NCBI GenBank assembly: GCA_038226175.1
Contig: JBBRQP010000018.1
Location: 1-42,098 of the forward strand
Reading direction: 5' to 3'
Origin: JBBRQP01 sp038226175
Lineage (GTDB): Bacteria > Cyanobacteriota > Cyanobacteriia > Gloeobacterales > Anthocerotibacteraceae
Length of the DNA stretch: 42,098 nucleotides
Shown here: positions 1 through 7,626 of the stretch, piece by piece
How the letters are laid out: each line of letters opens with the position of its first letter
Numbering within the stretch: the stretch's first letter is position 1
Notes under the pieces: model-generated
What the model was told of the DNA's origin: nothing
What the model saw: only the letters and a program-made list of their open reading frames with translations
Database searches by the model: none
Translations under genes and position numbers: made by a program

Positions 1-237
1 CCACTAATGCCATTGAATCGGTAAATATGACCTTGCGCAAAGTACTACGCAACCATCGGGCATTTCCCACCGATGAATCAGCCCTCAAAGTCATTTACTT
101 GGCGATTCAGAACCTATCGAAGAAGTGGACGATGCCTATCCCAGATTGGAAAGGAGCCTTGAATCGGTTTGCCATTGAGTTTGATGGGAGGTTACCAATG
201 TGAGATTTCCACACTGACACAATCTTCTTGACATACC
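1..237 (+). mobile_element. IS256-family element, right end only
   Basis: The left edge of the window lies inside an insertion sequence. It holds the last 66 codons of an IS256-family transposase followed by about 34 bp of non-coding terminal sequence. Two TTGACA/TGACAC-like words occur in that tail, as is common near IS256-family ends. The exact outer boundary is inferred; no target duplication can be seen because the left end is outside the window. Confidence 0.7.
3..203 (+). CDS. IS256-family transposase, C-terminal fragment (cut by window edge)
   Basis: The open frame entering from the left edge begins TNAIESVNMTLRKVLRNH and contains FPTDESALKVIYLAIQNL, then a W-x-x-ALN-x-F-x-I-x-F tail. 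This is the characteristic C-terminus of IS256-family (Transposase_mut) DDE transposases, which catalyse cut-and-paste or copy-out transposition of their own element. The catalytic aspartates lie upstream of the window, so intactness cannot be judged. The stop codon is TGA at 201-203. Confidence 0.85.
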   Translation, partial: TNAIESVNMTLRKVLRNHRAFPTDESALKVIYLAIQNLSKKWTMPIPDWKGALNRFAIEFDGRLPM

Positions 238-367
238 CGATATCCAAGAGCGATTACGGCAGTTACAGCAAGATTAACTCCCTCAAAGCCTTTCTTAATC
301 TGCCCATAAGCCCCTATTAACCTTCAGTTTGTAGGATTGACTACTACAGTCTCTACTGAGCTAAGCC

Positions 368-1651
368 ATGACCTTCAAGTATGCTCTCCTGCTTTCTGTC
401 ACAATCGCGTTGGTCACATTACCCGCTCTAGCTGCCGACCAGACCATCCCCGGTGCTGGGAATAATGCTGCTGTCGCCCTCAGTAACCAATCCCCCCTAG
501 CCCAATCCGCCTTCAAAGCCCTTATCAAACAAACCAAAGGCATCCAAGATCAACCCCTACGCCAAGCCACCAATGATATCCTAACCAACTCCACATCCTG
601 CGTTACCTTCCGCGCCAACCTCACTGATACCGACAAAACCAATATCATTCAACAACTGACCACCGCTGGCCTCGTCAGCACCGCCGATGATGCTACTTTC
701 CCCGGTGGTCTCAAAGCTGGCATTTTCCCGCCCTTACTCAGTGATGGCAGCATTTGCCCCAAAATCCCCCAAACCTTCGCCTCCGCACCCGGTAGCAGTT
801 TTGGTGGTCACCATTCCTATCCCGGTGGTCTAGTCGTCCATGAAGCCGTCAATGAAATCAGTGACCAAAATCTCGGTAAAGTCTACCGTCAGATTTATGG
901 AACTGTCGGTATTGATGGTTTACCTGTCGTCGGTAATGGTCAAACCCCCGATATTGTGATCAGCAACGATATCCTCATTGCCGCCCCGATCTGGCATGAC
1001 TGGGCTAAAACCATCGTGTTTCAGTGGAATAGTGATGGTACTGAATTTGCTGAACTCAACTTTGGCGGTAATGGTTTAACCGATAGCTACGGCCTGACTG
1101 GCAATTCCAAAACTGGCGGACACCATCTCATGGGACTCGCTGAAGCCATGAAACGCGCACTAGCTCCAGACTTTGTGATTAGCCAAGCCTCAGCTCATTC
1201 CGCCCCTACCCTCGGCAACGAATATAAAGTCGTCAATTGGCTACACACCGCCGCGATTTTGGCACAGATTGACCCTGTGGCTAAAGGCTATCTCAGCGTT
1301 GATGGTCTTGGTCAGTTGCGTTTGCCCGCCCTGCGTCAACTCGGCAGCATCAATCTCAATGCCGCCATCCCCTCTCAGACCAATCTGCTCGCCGAATACG
1401 CCTTACACAATCTCTCTGATGCTGACTTTACTTACTCGATCCCAGCGATCAGCGAAGTGCAAGTCTTGCTCCAGATTCTCGCGCCTGAATATGGCTACAT
1501 CAGCACGGATGTTACTACTTACAACACCCGTTTCCGTAATCCGGTTCTCTCTTATCTGAGCGCGGAACGCTTGCTAATCATCTACAGCAATAGCGATCTT
1601 GATGGCGTACGTACCCAGATCAGCCTGTTGCGTCAATACGGCGTTATTTAG
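368..1651 (+). CDS. Exported HD-domain-like metal-dependent phosphohydrolase
   Basis: The 427-residue protein has a clear Sec signal peptide (residues 1-22, cut after ALA) and is therefore predicted to act outside the cytoplasm. The mature part shows an HD-superfamily histidine pattern: HHSYPGGLVVHEAVN at 148-162, an HD pair at 210-211 (IWHDWAK), HH at 252-253, H277 and H293 (WLHTA). This order resembles HD phosphohydrolases, in which these residues bind one or two metal ions and hydrolyse phosphomonoesters or nucleotides. Exported members are uncommon and the substrate cannot be inferred. ATG at 368 is chosen because it begins the signal peptide. The gene stands alone just right of the IS256 end. 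The fold assignment is by motif only. Confidence 0.62.
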   Translation: MTFKYALLLSVTIALVTLPALAADQTIPGAGNNAAVALSNQSPLAQSAFKALIKQTKGIQDQPLRQATNDILTNSTSCVTFRANLTDTDKTNIIQQLTTAGLVSTADDATFPGGLKAGIFPPLLSDGSICPKIPQTFASAPGSSFGGHHSYPGGLVVHEAVNEISDQNLGKVYRQIYGTVGIDGLPVVGNGQTPDIVISNDILIAAPIWHDWAKTIVFQWNSDGTEFAELNFGGNGLTDSYGLTGNSKTGGHHLMGLAEAMKRALAPDFVISQASAHSAPTLGNEYKVVNWLHTAAILAQIDPVAKGYLSVDGLGQLRLPALRQLGSINLNAAIPSQTNLLAEYALHNLSDADFTYSIPAISEVQVLLQILAPEYGYISTDVTTYNTRFRNPVLSYLSAERLLIIYSNSDLDGVRTQISLLRQYGVI

Positions 1652-1663
1652 GTGATTTGATAA

Positions 1664-1697
1664 ACTGGGGATGGGTTTTTATTGGCTTGTCCCCAGT
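1664..1697. terminator. Stem-loop between convergent genes, possible weak terminator
   Basis: ACTGGGGA (1664-1671) pairs perfectly with TCCCCAGT (1690-1697) around an 18-nt loop. It sits between the stop codons of the convergent genes ending at 1651 and 1707. There is no long T run on either side (TTTATC follows on the minus strand), so terminator function is inferred from stem strength and location. Confidence 0.45.
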
Positions 1698-1706
1698 AAT
1701 TTCAAA

Positions 1707-1985
1707 CTAGCTTGGTCTAGTATTACCTAGGTGTTTGGCAGGCTTATTAATGGTTTTAGAGTGATATTTAGGGGCTTTACTATCAATTTGATCAGGTTTA
1801 GTAGCCTTAATCTTAGGCAACGTTATCTTGGATCGCAACAACGAAGCAGGAACTGGCGGTGGAATCACCTTAGCTGGAACTTCTTCATCTACATCCGGTG
1901 TTGGGTCATCGGGTGGTTCAGCCTGTACGGATAGCACCACTAGAACAGCCATAAGCAAACAAATTGTAGGAAAGGCTGGCTTCAT
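1707..1985 (-). CDS. Small secreted proline- and lysine-rich protein, unknown function
   Basis: The 92-residue product begins MKPAFPTICLLMAVLVVLS, a Sec signal peptide ending near VQAEP. After cleavage comes an acidic, proline-rich stretch (PPDDPTPDVDEEVP) and a basic tail rich in K, I and T. There is no recognisable domain. ATG at 1985 is preferred over the upstream start at 2015 because it begins the signal peptide and an AGAAAAAGG purine run precedes it. It is convergent with the HD-like gene and divergent from the phosphoesterase gene. Low-complexity composition suggests a short periplasmic or cell-surface protein; function unknown. Confidence 0.5.
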   Translation of the reverse strand: MKPAFPTICLLMAVLVVLSVQAEPPDDPTPDVDEEVPAKVIPPPVPASLLRSKITLPKIKATKPDQIDSKAPKYHSKTINKPAKHLGNTRPS

Positions 1986-2096
1986 CACCTTTTTCTCAGC
2001 ACACCCGCAATTCATCCTAGCGTGTGTGCAAAGCTCTATTATCCTAAGATGAATTTCGGTAGCTACAGCTATAGGGAATTTTCTTCTTAATCAAAA

Positions 2097-2126
2097 TTTG
2101 ACCTCACCATAACCTAACCTTTACAT
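2097..2126 (+). promoter_or_regulatory. Putative Pho box (three 8-bp repeats, 3-bp spacing)
   Basis: Three direct repeats TTTGACCT, CATAACCT and CTTTACAT are separated by exactly 3 bp. They match the cyanobacterial PhoB/SphR-box consensus (Y-TTAA-Y-Y-W) at 7, 7 and 6 of 8 positions. The box lies 77 bp upstream of the chosen ATG of the exported phosphoesterase gene at 2204, with a TATAGG hexamer at 2148-2153 as a possible -10. Binding is inferred from the motif and from the downstream gene product. Confidence 0.6.
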
Positions 2127-2203
2127 TCACCCTGTAGCGTCTTTGGGTATAGGTCTACTCGATAATTTTTTAAACCGTGTCTGTTCATAGTCTGGAGTCA
2201 AAC

Positions 2204-5179
2204 ATGAACTACCTGCCCAAGTCTTGGTTAACGGCTTTTTTAGCTGTGAGTATTAGTTTTTCTGGATTAATTGAGCAATCGGCTCAGGCACAATTTAGTG
2301 AGTTTCAGGCTCCAGCTGGCACCTTACCTACCCGCCGTAACTATCCCATCAATGGACTTAAAGGTGCAATTCTCCCCAATGGACGCTTCATCACGCCCTT
2401 GGGCACTGAGGCTAATGTCGATGCTCCCAAACCTTTTGGGATGGTCTTGTCTCCGGATGGCGATACCTTGATCACCACCAACAGCGGCTCGGCACCATTT
2501 TCTGTCACCTTAATCCGAGGTATAAAAAGTACTGCTCAACCCGTCATCAAACGCATTGATCTCAATGCCACTTATCTCGGCGTAGCTTTTGCTCCCGATG
2601 GCAGCCGCTTTTATGTATCTGGCGGCGAAAATGGCAATATTTGGGTTGGCGATACGGCGCTTGGTCAGATTATTGGCTCGGTCAATCTTAACGGCGCGGC
2701 GCAGCCTCTGACAGCCCCTTTAGATGTTGTGGCTGATTCTAGTGCTTTTAAAGGAACCTATCCCGGTAAATTGGTTGTCAGCCGCAATGGAAAATATGTG
2801 TATGTAACCGATCAAGCAGGGTGCCAGGTGTTTGTCATCGATACAACGCAGATCGTCACCGGAGTCGATAGCAGCAGTAAATTAACCGAACCTAACAATT
2901 TTGCGGCAGTGATTTCTTCGGCTAAAGTCGGACGGTATCCATTCGGGATCGCCCTGTCATCGGATAATAAAACTCTGTTGGTGACCAATGTTGGCACCTT
3001 CCAGTACACCCATTTGACCCCAGCCACGGTAACAGGTGATAGCAATCAAGACTACCCGCTGTGCTATCCCGGTGTCGGTTATCCCGAAGAGACAGCTCAA
3101 GATACCACCATTCGCATCAAAAAAGTTGACCCGCGCAATTTACCAACGAGTTTGCGTGACCCTCAGGGTATTCGCTGCGGTTATATTCCCCAAACCCAGA
3201 ACTACACCATTCCGGGACTCGGTAGTCCCAATGCCCCAGCCGCTTCCTCAGTCTATGCCCTAGATGTCAGCAATCCAAGCCAGCCGACACTCCAAAAAAT
3301 TGCCAAAACTGGCCCTTTAGTCGGAGAAATCGAGCAAGGGATCAGCACCTATAGTGGCAGCCATCCCAATTCAGTTATTGCTAACCAAAAAGCGATTTTT
3401 GTTGCAAACGGTAACAATGACAGTATCTCAATCCTTGATGCCAAAACCTTCCGTGAAGTCAGCCGCGTTAATCTATCGTTGTTCAAAGGTAGCCCGATCA
3501 AAGGTGTCCAACCCGTAGGCTTGGCGCTCAGTCCTGATAACCAGTTCCTCTATGTGGCAGAAGCAGGTATCAATGCCATCGCTGTGATCCAACTCAAAGA
3601 TCAAAATGCGACGGTGATCGGACATATTCCCACGGGCTGGTGGCCGAGCAGTGTCCAGGTCAGCAGTGATGGCAAAACCCTCTATGTTGCCAATGCCCAC
3701 GGACGCGGTGCAGGCCCTAACAACGTGTTTCCGCCCAATAATCTTGGTTCAGCTAAGTACAGTGTGCTTGGTACAGTTAATTACTTTGAAGTGCCAACTG
3801 CCAAACAACTGACGCAATACACAAACCAAGTGCTGACCAACAATGGCTTTACGACCAAAACGACCCTCGTCAGTGCTGATAATCCGCTACCAATTAAGTT
3901 TGGCAAAGCTAGTGAGCAGATTAAGCACATTATTTTTATTAACAAAGAAAACTCCACCTATGACCAACTGCTTGGCGATATTCAGCAAACCCGTACTGGT
4001 ACCCCTGTCGAAGGTGAACCTCGTTACTCTTTGGGCTATAGTGCCAGTCCCAATCATCATCAACTCGCCCTTGACTTTGCTTTTGGGGATAATTTTTATC
4101 TCGAACCAGCGGTATCTTCGGATGGACACCGTTGGTTGACCAATACCTATTTGACCGAGTTTGAAGAAGCCCACTGGCCTGCATCCTATGGTGGCAAACG
4201 CAATGATGCAGGTGATGACCCGGAGGTATATGAACCTTATCCTGGACGCTTAGGTTTTACAGATGCCAATGGTTCTCCCGACCCTCAGGATTACAACCAG
4301 CACGGCGGCATTTATCTGCATCTAGCGCGTAATAATCGTAGCTTCGTTAATTTTGGGAACGGCTTTGAGTTTGCCCAAGTCGATGAGAGTGGCGACACGG
4401 AACCCACTGGGATTCGTCAGCACGTCAATGTGCCGATGGAAAAAGTTGTTCGCGACAACAGTGATCATCTTTACCCCGAGTACAACACCCATATTCCCGA
4501 TGCCCCCCAAGAAGCTGACCCAACGCGATTTAACCGCTATGGACGCTTTAAGCAGGTATTTGAGGCCAAGTATGTGGATCGCGCCAATGGGGTCTGTAAT
4601 CTGCCTAATTACGTGGATCTCTACTATCCGAATGATCACGGCGGCGGTGCCAATGACATCAATCCCACGGGTCAGACTTGGTCATTTAAGCGGTTCATTC
4701 AAGATAACGATGCGGCCTTGGGGTATACCGTTGACTTGATTTCCCATAGCCCTTGCTGGAAAGATACGGTGATTTTTGTGGTCGAAGATGATACCCAGAA
4801 TGGCTATGACCATGTAGACGGTTATCGCTCGATTTTTTTAGCGATTAGTCCTTGGATCAAGCACGAGTATGTGAGCAAAACCCACCTCAGCTTGGCAAGC
4901 ATTTTCAAGACGGTGAATTTGCTACTCGGAATCCCAGCACTCAATCAATATGATGCGGCAGCAACGGATTTGCGAGATCTATTTACCAAAACCCCGGACT
5001 TCAGACCGTATACGTTTACTCCAGTAAACTATGACCAAGCAGCGAGTGCAGCGTGGATTCAACTAAGCAAGGAGATTAATTTTCAGGCTCCTGATGCCGA
5101 TGAACTCAAACTGCGCGAGGCTATTCTCAAATCTGAAGGTTTGCCCCGCGAGCTGCCCCATAAAACAGGTAAACCGTAA
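2204..5179 (+). CDS. Exported YncE-like beta-propeller / alkaline-phosphatase-superfamily phosphoesterase
   Basis: The 991-residue protein has a signal peptide (MNYLPKSWLTAFLAVSIS, cut near AQA). An N-terminal YVTN/YncE-type beta-propeller follows (about residues 50-480; repeats such as GMVLSPDGDTL, GLALSPDNQFLYVAEAG and SVQVSSDGKTLYVANAHG). The C-terminal phosphoesterase domain (about 570-930) has FINKENSTYDQLLGD near 579 and VVEDDTQNGYDHVDGYRS near 860, the metal-site signatures of this family. It probably hydrolyses phosphomono- or diesters in the periplasm. The putative Pho box upstream supports a role in phosphate scavenging. ATG at 2204 is chosen over GTG at 2177 because GGAG lies 6 nt upstream and the signal peptide starts there. 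The specific substrate is unknown. Confidence 0.85.
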   Translation: MNYLPKSWLTAFLAVSISFSGLIEQSAQAQFSEFQAPAGTLPTRRNYPINGLKGAILPNGRFITPLGTEANVDAPKPFGMVLSPDGDTLITTNSGSAPFSVTLIRGIKSTAQPVIKRIDLNATYLGVAFAPDGSRFYVSGGENGNIWVGDTALGQIIGSVNLNGAAQPLTAPLDVVADSSAFKGTYPGKLVVSRNGKYVYVTDQAGCQVFVIDTTQIVTGVDSSSKLTEPNNFAAVISSAKVGRYPFGIALSSDNKTLLVTNVGTFQYTHLTPATVTGDSNQDYPLCYPGVGYPEETAQDTTIRIKKVDPRNLPTSLRDPQGIRCGYIPQTQNYTIPGLGSPNAPAASSVYALDVSNPSQPTLQKIAKTGPLVGEIEQGISTYSGSHPNSVIANQKAIFVANGNNDSISILDAKTFREVSRVNLSLFKGSPIKGVQPVGLALSPDNQFLYVAEAGINAIAVIQLKDQNATVIGHIPTGWWPSSVQVSSDGKTLYVANAHGRGAGPNNVFPPNNLGSAKYSVLGTVNYFEVPTAKQLTQYTNQVLTNNGFTTKTTLVSADNPLPIKFGKASEQIKHIIFINKENSTYDQLLGDIQQTRTGTPVEGEPRYSLGYSASPNHHQLALDFAFGDNFYLEPAVSSDGHRWLTNTYLTEFEEAHWPASYGGKRNDAGDDPEVYEPYPGRLGFTDANGSPDPQDYNQHGGIYLHLARNNRSFVNFGNGFEFAQVDESGDTEPTGIRQHVNVPMEKVVRDNSDHLYPEYNTHIPDAPQEADPTRFNRYGRFKQVFEAKYVDRANGVCNLPNYVDLYYPNDHGGGANDINPTGQTWSFKRFIQDNDAALGYTVDLISHSPCWKDTVIFVVEDDTQNGYDHVDGYRSIFLAISPWIKHEYVSKTHLSLASIFKTVNLLLGIPALNQYDAAATDLRDLFTKTPDFRPYTFTPVNYDQAASAAWIQLSKEINFQAPDADELKLREAILKSEGLPRELPHKTGKP

Positions 5180-5238
5180 ATGCTCTGACGATTTTGGGAA
5201 AGGGGGTAAATCTTTTCCAAGTAAAAATAGAAAAAATT

Positions 5239-5270
5239 CCCCGCTCTCAAAATTAGGGCGGGGTTATTTC
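5239..5270. terminator. Bidirectional rho-independent terminator
   Basis: CCCCGC (5239-5244) pairs with GCGGGG (5258-5263). TTATTT follows on the plus strand, and an A-rich run at 5231-5236 gives AATTTTTT after the stem on the minus strand. It separates the convergent genes ending at 5179 and 5288. Confidence 0.8.
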
Positions 5271-5287
5271 AAAAAACTTATGTGTAG

Positions 5288-5449
5288 TTAAGCCAAGGTC
5301 GGCGTAGCGTAGACAGAAACGCGACGAATTTTGTCCGCGATGTCTTTCTTTTGTACGCTATTGGTGGCTCCAGCGTACTGACCGCGCAATTTAGCTAATT
5401 TGGCTTTGCGTTGGCGGCGGCGTTTAATTTCTTGGTTTCGTTCGCGCAT
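5288..5449 (-). CDS. Small highly basic conserved-looking protein
   Basis: The 53-residue product starts MRERNQEIKRRRQRKAKLAK and is dominated by R and K in its first half, with a C-terminal KKDIADKIRRVSVY segment. The first half is probably one amphipathic helix. It resembles short basic proteins widespread in bacteria (the DUF6800-like type), but that link is by memory of the RRRxRKxKLxKLR pattern only. ATG at 5449 is preferred; a TTG at 5470 would add seven residues and neither start has a strong ribosome-binding site. A role in nucleic-acid or ribosome binding is a guess from charge. It is transcribed away from the cyclophilin gene. Confidence 0.6.
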   Translation of the reverse strand: MRERNQEIKRRRQRKAKLAKLRGQYAGATNSVQKKDIADKIRRVSVYATPTLA

Positions 5450-5580
5450 GAGTTGAGGTTCAAAAATCAATATCCTGTTATCTTACCGTAAATTGACCCT
5501 CCTGCCTTCACCCCTCAGATCAACAGGATGAAGAAAGCTAGGTAATGGCACAATGGATACAGACTCCCAAGGAATGGGCA

Positions 5581-6879
5581 ATGCAACGGAATACTTGGCA
5601 AAAATTGGCTCCTTTAGCCCTGATCGTGTTATTGGCAGGCTGTGGCGGCAACAGCAAAGACAACAAATTTTCGACGTTACCGACCAAAAATCAATTTAAT
5701 AAGACCGATGCCGAGCTTGCCCTACGCAATGCCTTGCCCCCGACAGGATTTTTGAACTGGGAAGTCGAACAGGCAATCGCACACCTAAGCGAAGTTGTAG
5801 AAGAAAAAAAATGGAATCAAGTGCAAGAATCGATTACCTATGCCCAAGCTGTACTTGAGCGCAATCGTGCCGGGATCATTGCCCAAGCTCCCGCCAAAAA
5901 TCAAGCTATCACAGGACAAGCTATAGATCAGGTCAAAACTGCCATCCAAGCCGTTGCGCCATCTATTGATAAGCAACAAATCGCCTTAGGTTTACAAGAG
6001 TCCGGCAAGGCACGTTGGCTCTTTGATATGGTTTTGTTACAGGTCTTGGGCGACTATGACCCTAAGGTTCCAACGCAATGGCAAAATCGTCCTCTGCTCA
6101 AAGGCGGGTGGGTCATAGCGCAAATGGATACGACCGCTGGCAAAATCAACATTCTAATGGATGGGTTTAACGCGCCTGTGACCACAGGAAATTTTATCAA
6201 TCTAATTCAAAAAGGCGCGTACAACGGCTGGACAATTACCCGCGCCGAGAAAAACTTTGTGGTACAAGCTGGTAATCCGAAGGCAGCACTCAAAATCCCA
6301 GCTATTCCTTTAGAATTGCGACCAGCTCAGGCTTCGCGTGCCATTACCCAGACCCCAATCATCCGTCGTGAAGTCGAAGAAGTTATGGATCAAGGCTTAT
6401 CTGACCCGGCAGTCCTCCAGCTCAAACTCAAAAAAATCTATGATGAGTATGGCGCAAAGGATGTCGAAGCACCCCTAATATACAACCAAGTGCCCCCCAA
6501 AGGTACAGCTCTCGCCTTACCCTTTATTCCACCTGCAACCCTCGCGATGACCCGTAAAGCTAACCAGCCCGAATCAGGGGCATCAGAGTTTTTCTTCTCC
6601 TTTGCTGATAAAGAACTAAGTCCGCCAGGCTCCAATATCGAAGATGGTAACTATGGCGTGGTGGGCTATATGATCTCTGGCCTCAAGCCGCTACGAGATC
6701 TGCGTGTCGGGGACACTATCAAACAGGTCAAATTGCTCAATTGTGCCGAAGCCCAATTTACAACTGTTGACCTTGTGGACTATACCGCCACTACTTTGAA
6801 TCTCAATAAATTTGTAGTAGGTGATCTCGAGACCATTTGTCTGCCTGTAGGTGCGCCGCGTTTGATAAATATGAAGTAA
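5581..6879 (+). CDS. CYP38/TLP40-like cyclophilin lipoprotein
   Basis: The 432-residue protein has a lipoprotein signal (LIVLLAGC, lipid-modified Cys21), an alpha-helical N-terminal region (about 40-170) and a C-terminal cyclophilin-type domain (about 175-415: GWVIAQMDTTAGKINILMDG, NFINLIQKGAYNG, NFVVQAGNP, SEFFFSFADKEL, NYGVVGYMISGL). This two-part architecture is that of the thylakoid-lumen cyclophilin CYP38/TLP40 and its cyanobacterial relatives, which assist photosystem II assembly. The usual active-site FHR is replaced by TITRAEKN, so prolyl isomerase activity is doubtful, as reported for CYP38. ATG at 5581 is preferred over 5545: AAGGA lies 7 nt upstream and the signal peptide is then of normal length. 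Confidence 0.85.
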   Translation: MQRNTWQKLAPLALIVLLAGCGGNSKDNKFSTLPTKNQFNKTDAELALRNALPPTGFLNWEVEQAIAHLSEVVEEKKWNQVQESITYAQAVLERNRAGIIAQAPAKNQAITGQAIDQVKTAIQAVAPSIDKQQIALGLQESGKARWLFDMVLLQVLGDYDPKVPTQWQNRPLLKGGWVIAQMDTTAGKINILMDGFNAPVTTGNFINLIQKGAYNGWTITRAEKNFVVQAGNPKAALKIPAIPLELRPAQASRAITQTPIIRREVEEVMDQGLSDPAVLQLKLKKIYDEYGAKDVEAPLIYNQVPPKGTALALPFIPPATLAMTRKANQPESGASEFFFSFADKELSPPGSNIEDGNYGVVGYMISGLKPLRDLRVGDTIKQVKLLNCAEAQFTTVDLVDYTATTLNLNKFVVGDLETICLPVGAPRLINMK

Positions 6880-6977
6880 ACAGATATCGTGTTCTTCCAA
6901 AATCTGAGCGTCAAGGTATGTCTGTTTTAATAGATACACTTTTCGTTTATGCTTGGGGCAAGTAAAGGGTGCAAATA

Positions 6978-7517
6978 ATGACGATTAACCGTCACTGGCT
7001 CAGTGGATTAGTGATAGTGAGTTTATTAACGGCCTGTAACAGTGCGCCAAGTACTGATCCTGCTGCAGTACAGTCACGCATTGCCCGGATGGCGGAACGC
7101 AAAGCGAAAGGGGTCTATTACGAAATTGATGACAAAATTAATGATAATAAAGGTGATGTTTGGGAAGTTTCTGGCCTCAAATTTTTTAGAGAAAGTGGTA
7201 ACGTTTATACTTATTTAAGAATCAGGGTCGACTTGCGCTTTACCTATGCCATTAGTAAAAATGTACCGCTCACCATCAAAGTCGGTTCTCAAACCGTCAC
7301 GATTCCCAATGATTCAGAAGAGAGAAAACGGGTGGGACTCTATAAACTAACCGACCCACTGCTCAAGACTCTCACTCAAAGCGGCGCACAGCTGGTAATT
7401 CCCCTCGACGGACAAGATTCACGAATCCTTGCAATTGAGCCCAATACTGTCAAAGGTTGGCAAGCAGTTCATGATATCCCTGGACCCAACGAGTTTAAGT
7501 ACGCCACTAAATACTAA
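6978..7517 (+). CDS. Small lipoprotein, unknown function
   Basis: The 179-residue protein has a lipobox LLTAC with Cys20, so it should be lipid-anchored after processing by a signal peptidase II such as the LspA encoded at 25662. The mature part is mixed alpha/beta with a beta-rich middle (NVYTYLRIRVDLRFTYAIS, VPLTIKVGSQTVTIPND). No known domain is recognised. ATG at 6978 is chosen over GTG at 6969 because AAAGGG lies about 8 nt upstream. It lies 98 bp downstream of the cyclophilin lipoprotein gene in the same direction and may be co-transcribed with it. Confidence 0.65.
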   Translation: MTINRHWLSGLVIVSLLTACNSAPSTDPAAVQSRIARMAERKAKGVYYEIDDKINDNKGDVWEVSGLKFFRESGNVYTYLRIRVDLRFTYAISKNVPLTIKVGSQTVTIPNDSEERKRVGLYKLTDPLLKTLTQSGAQLVIPLDGQDSRILAIEPNTVKGWQAVHDIPGPNEFKYATKY

Positions 7518-7626
7518 ATTTAACTTTCCTTTATATTGGCTGGTGATTTCATGCTCTTGCCAGTTTTTGTACGTATGCTACCGTAATAGGAACATCTCAA
7601 GTTAATTGTAATTTTTAGGGGAGACC

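Noticed and set aside
305..334. Pho-box-like repeat before the HD-like gene
   Set aside because: Only the middle unit ATTAACCT matches well; the flanking units match at 5 and 3 of 8 positions.
7532..7567. Possible terminator (CTGG...CCAG then TTTTT) after the small lipoprotein gene
   Set aside because: The stem is only about four pairs around a long loop; too weak to call.
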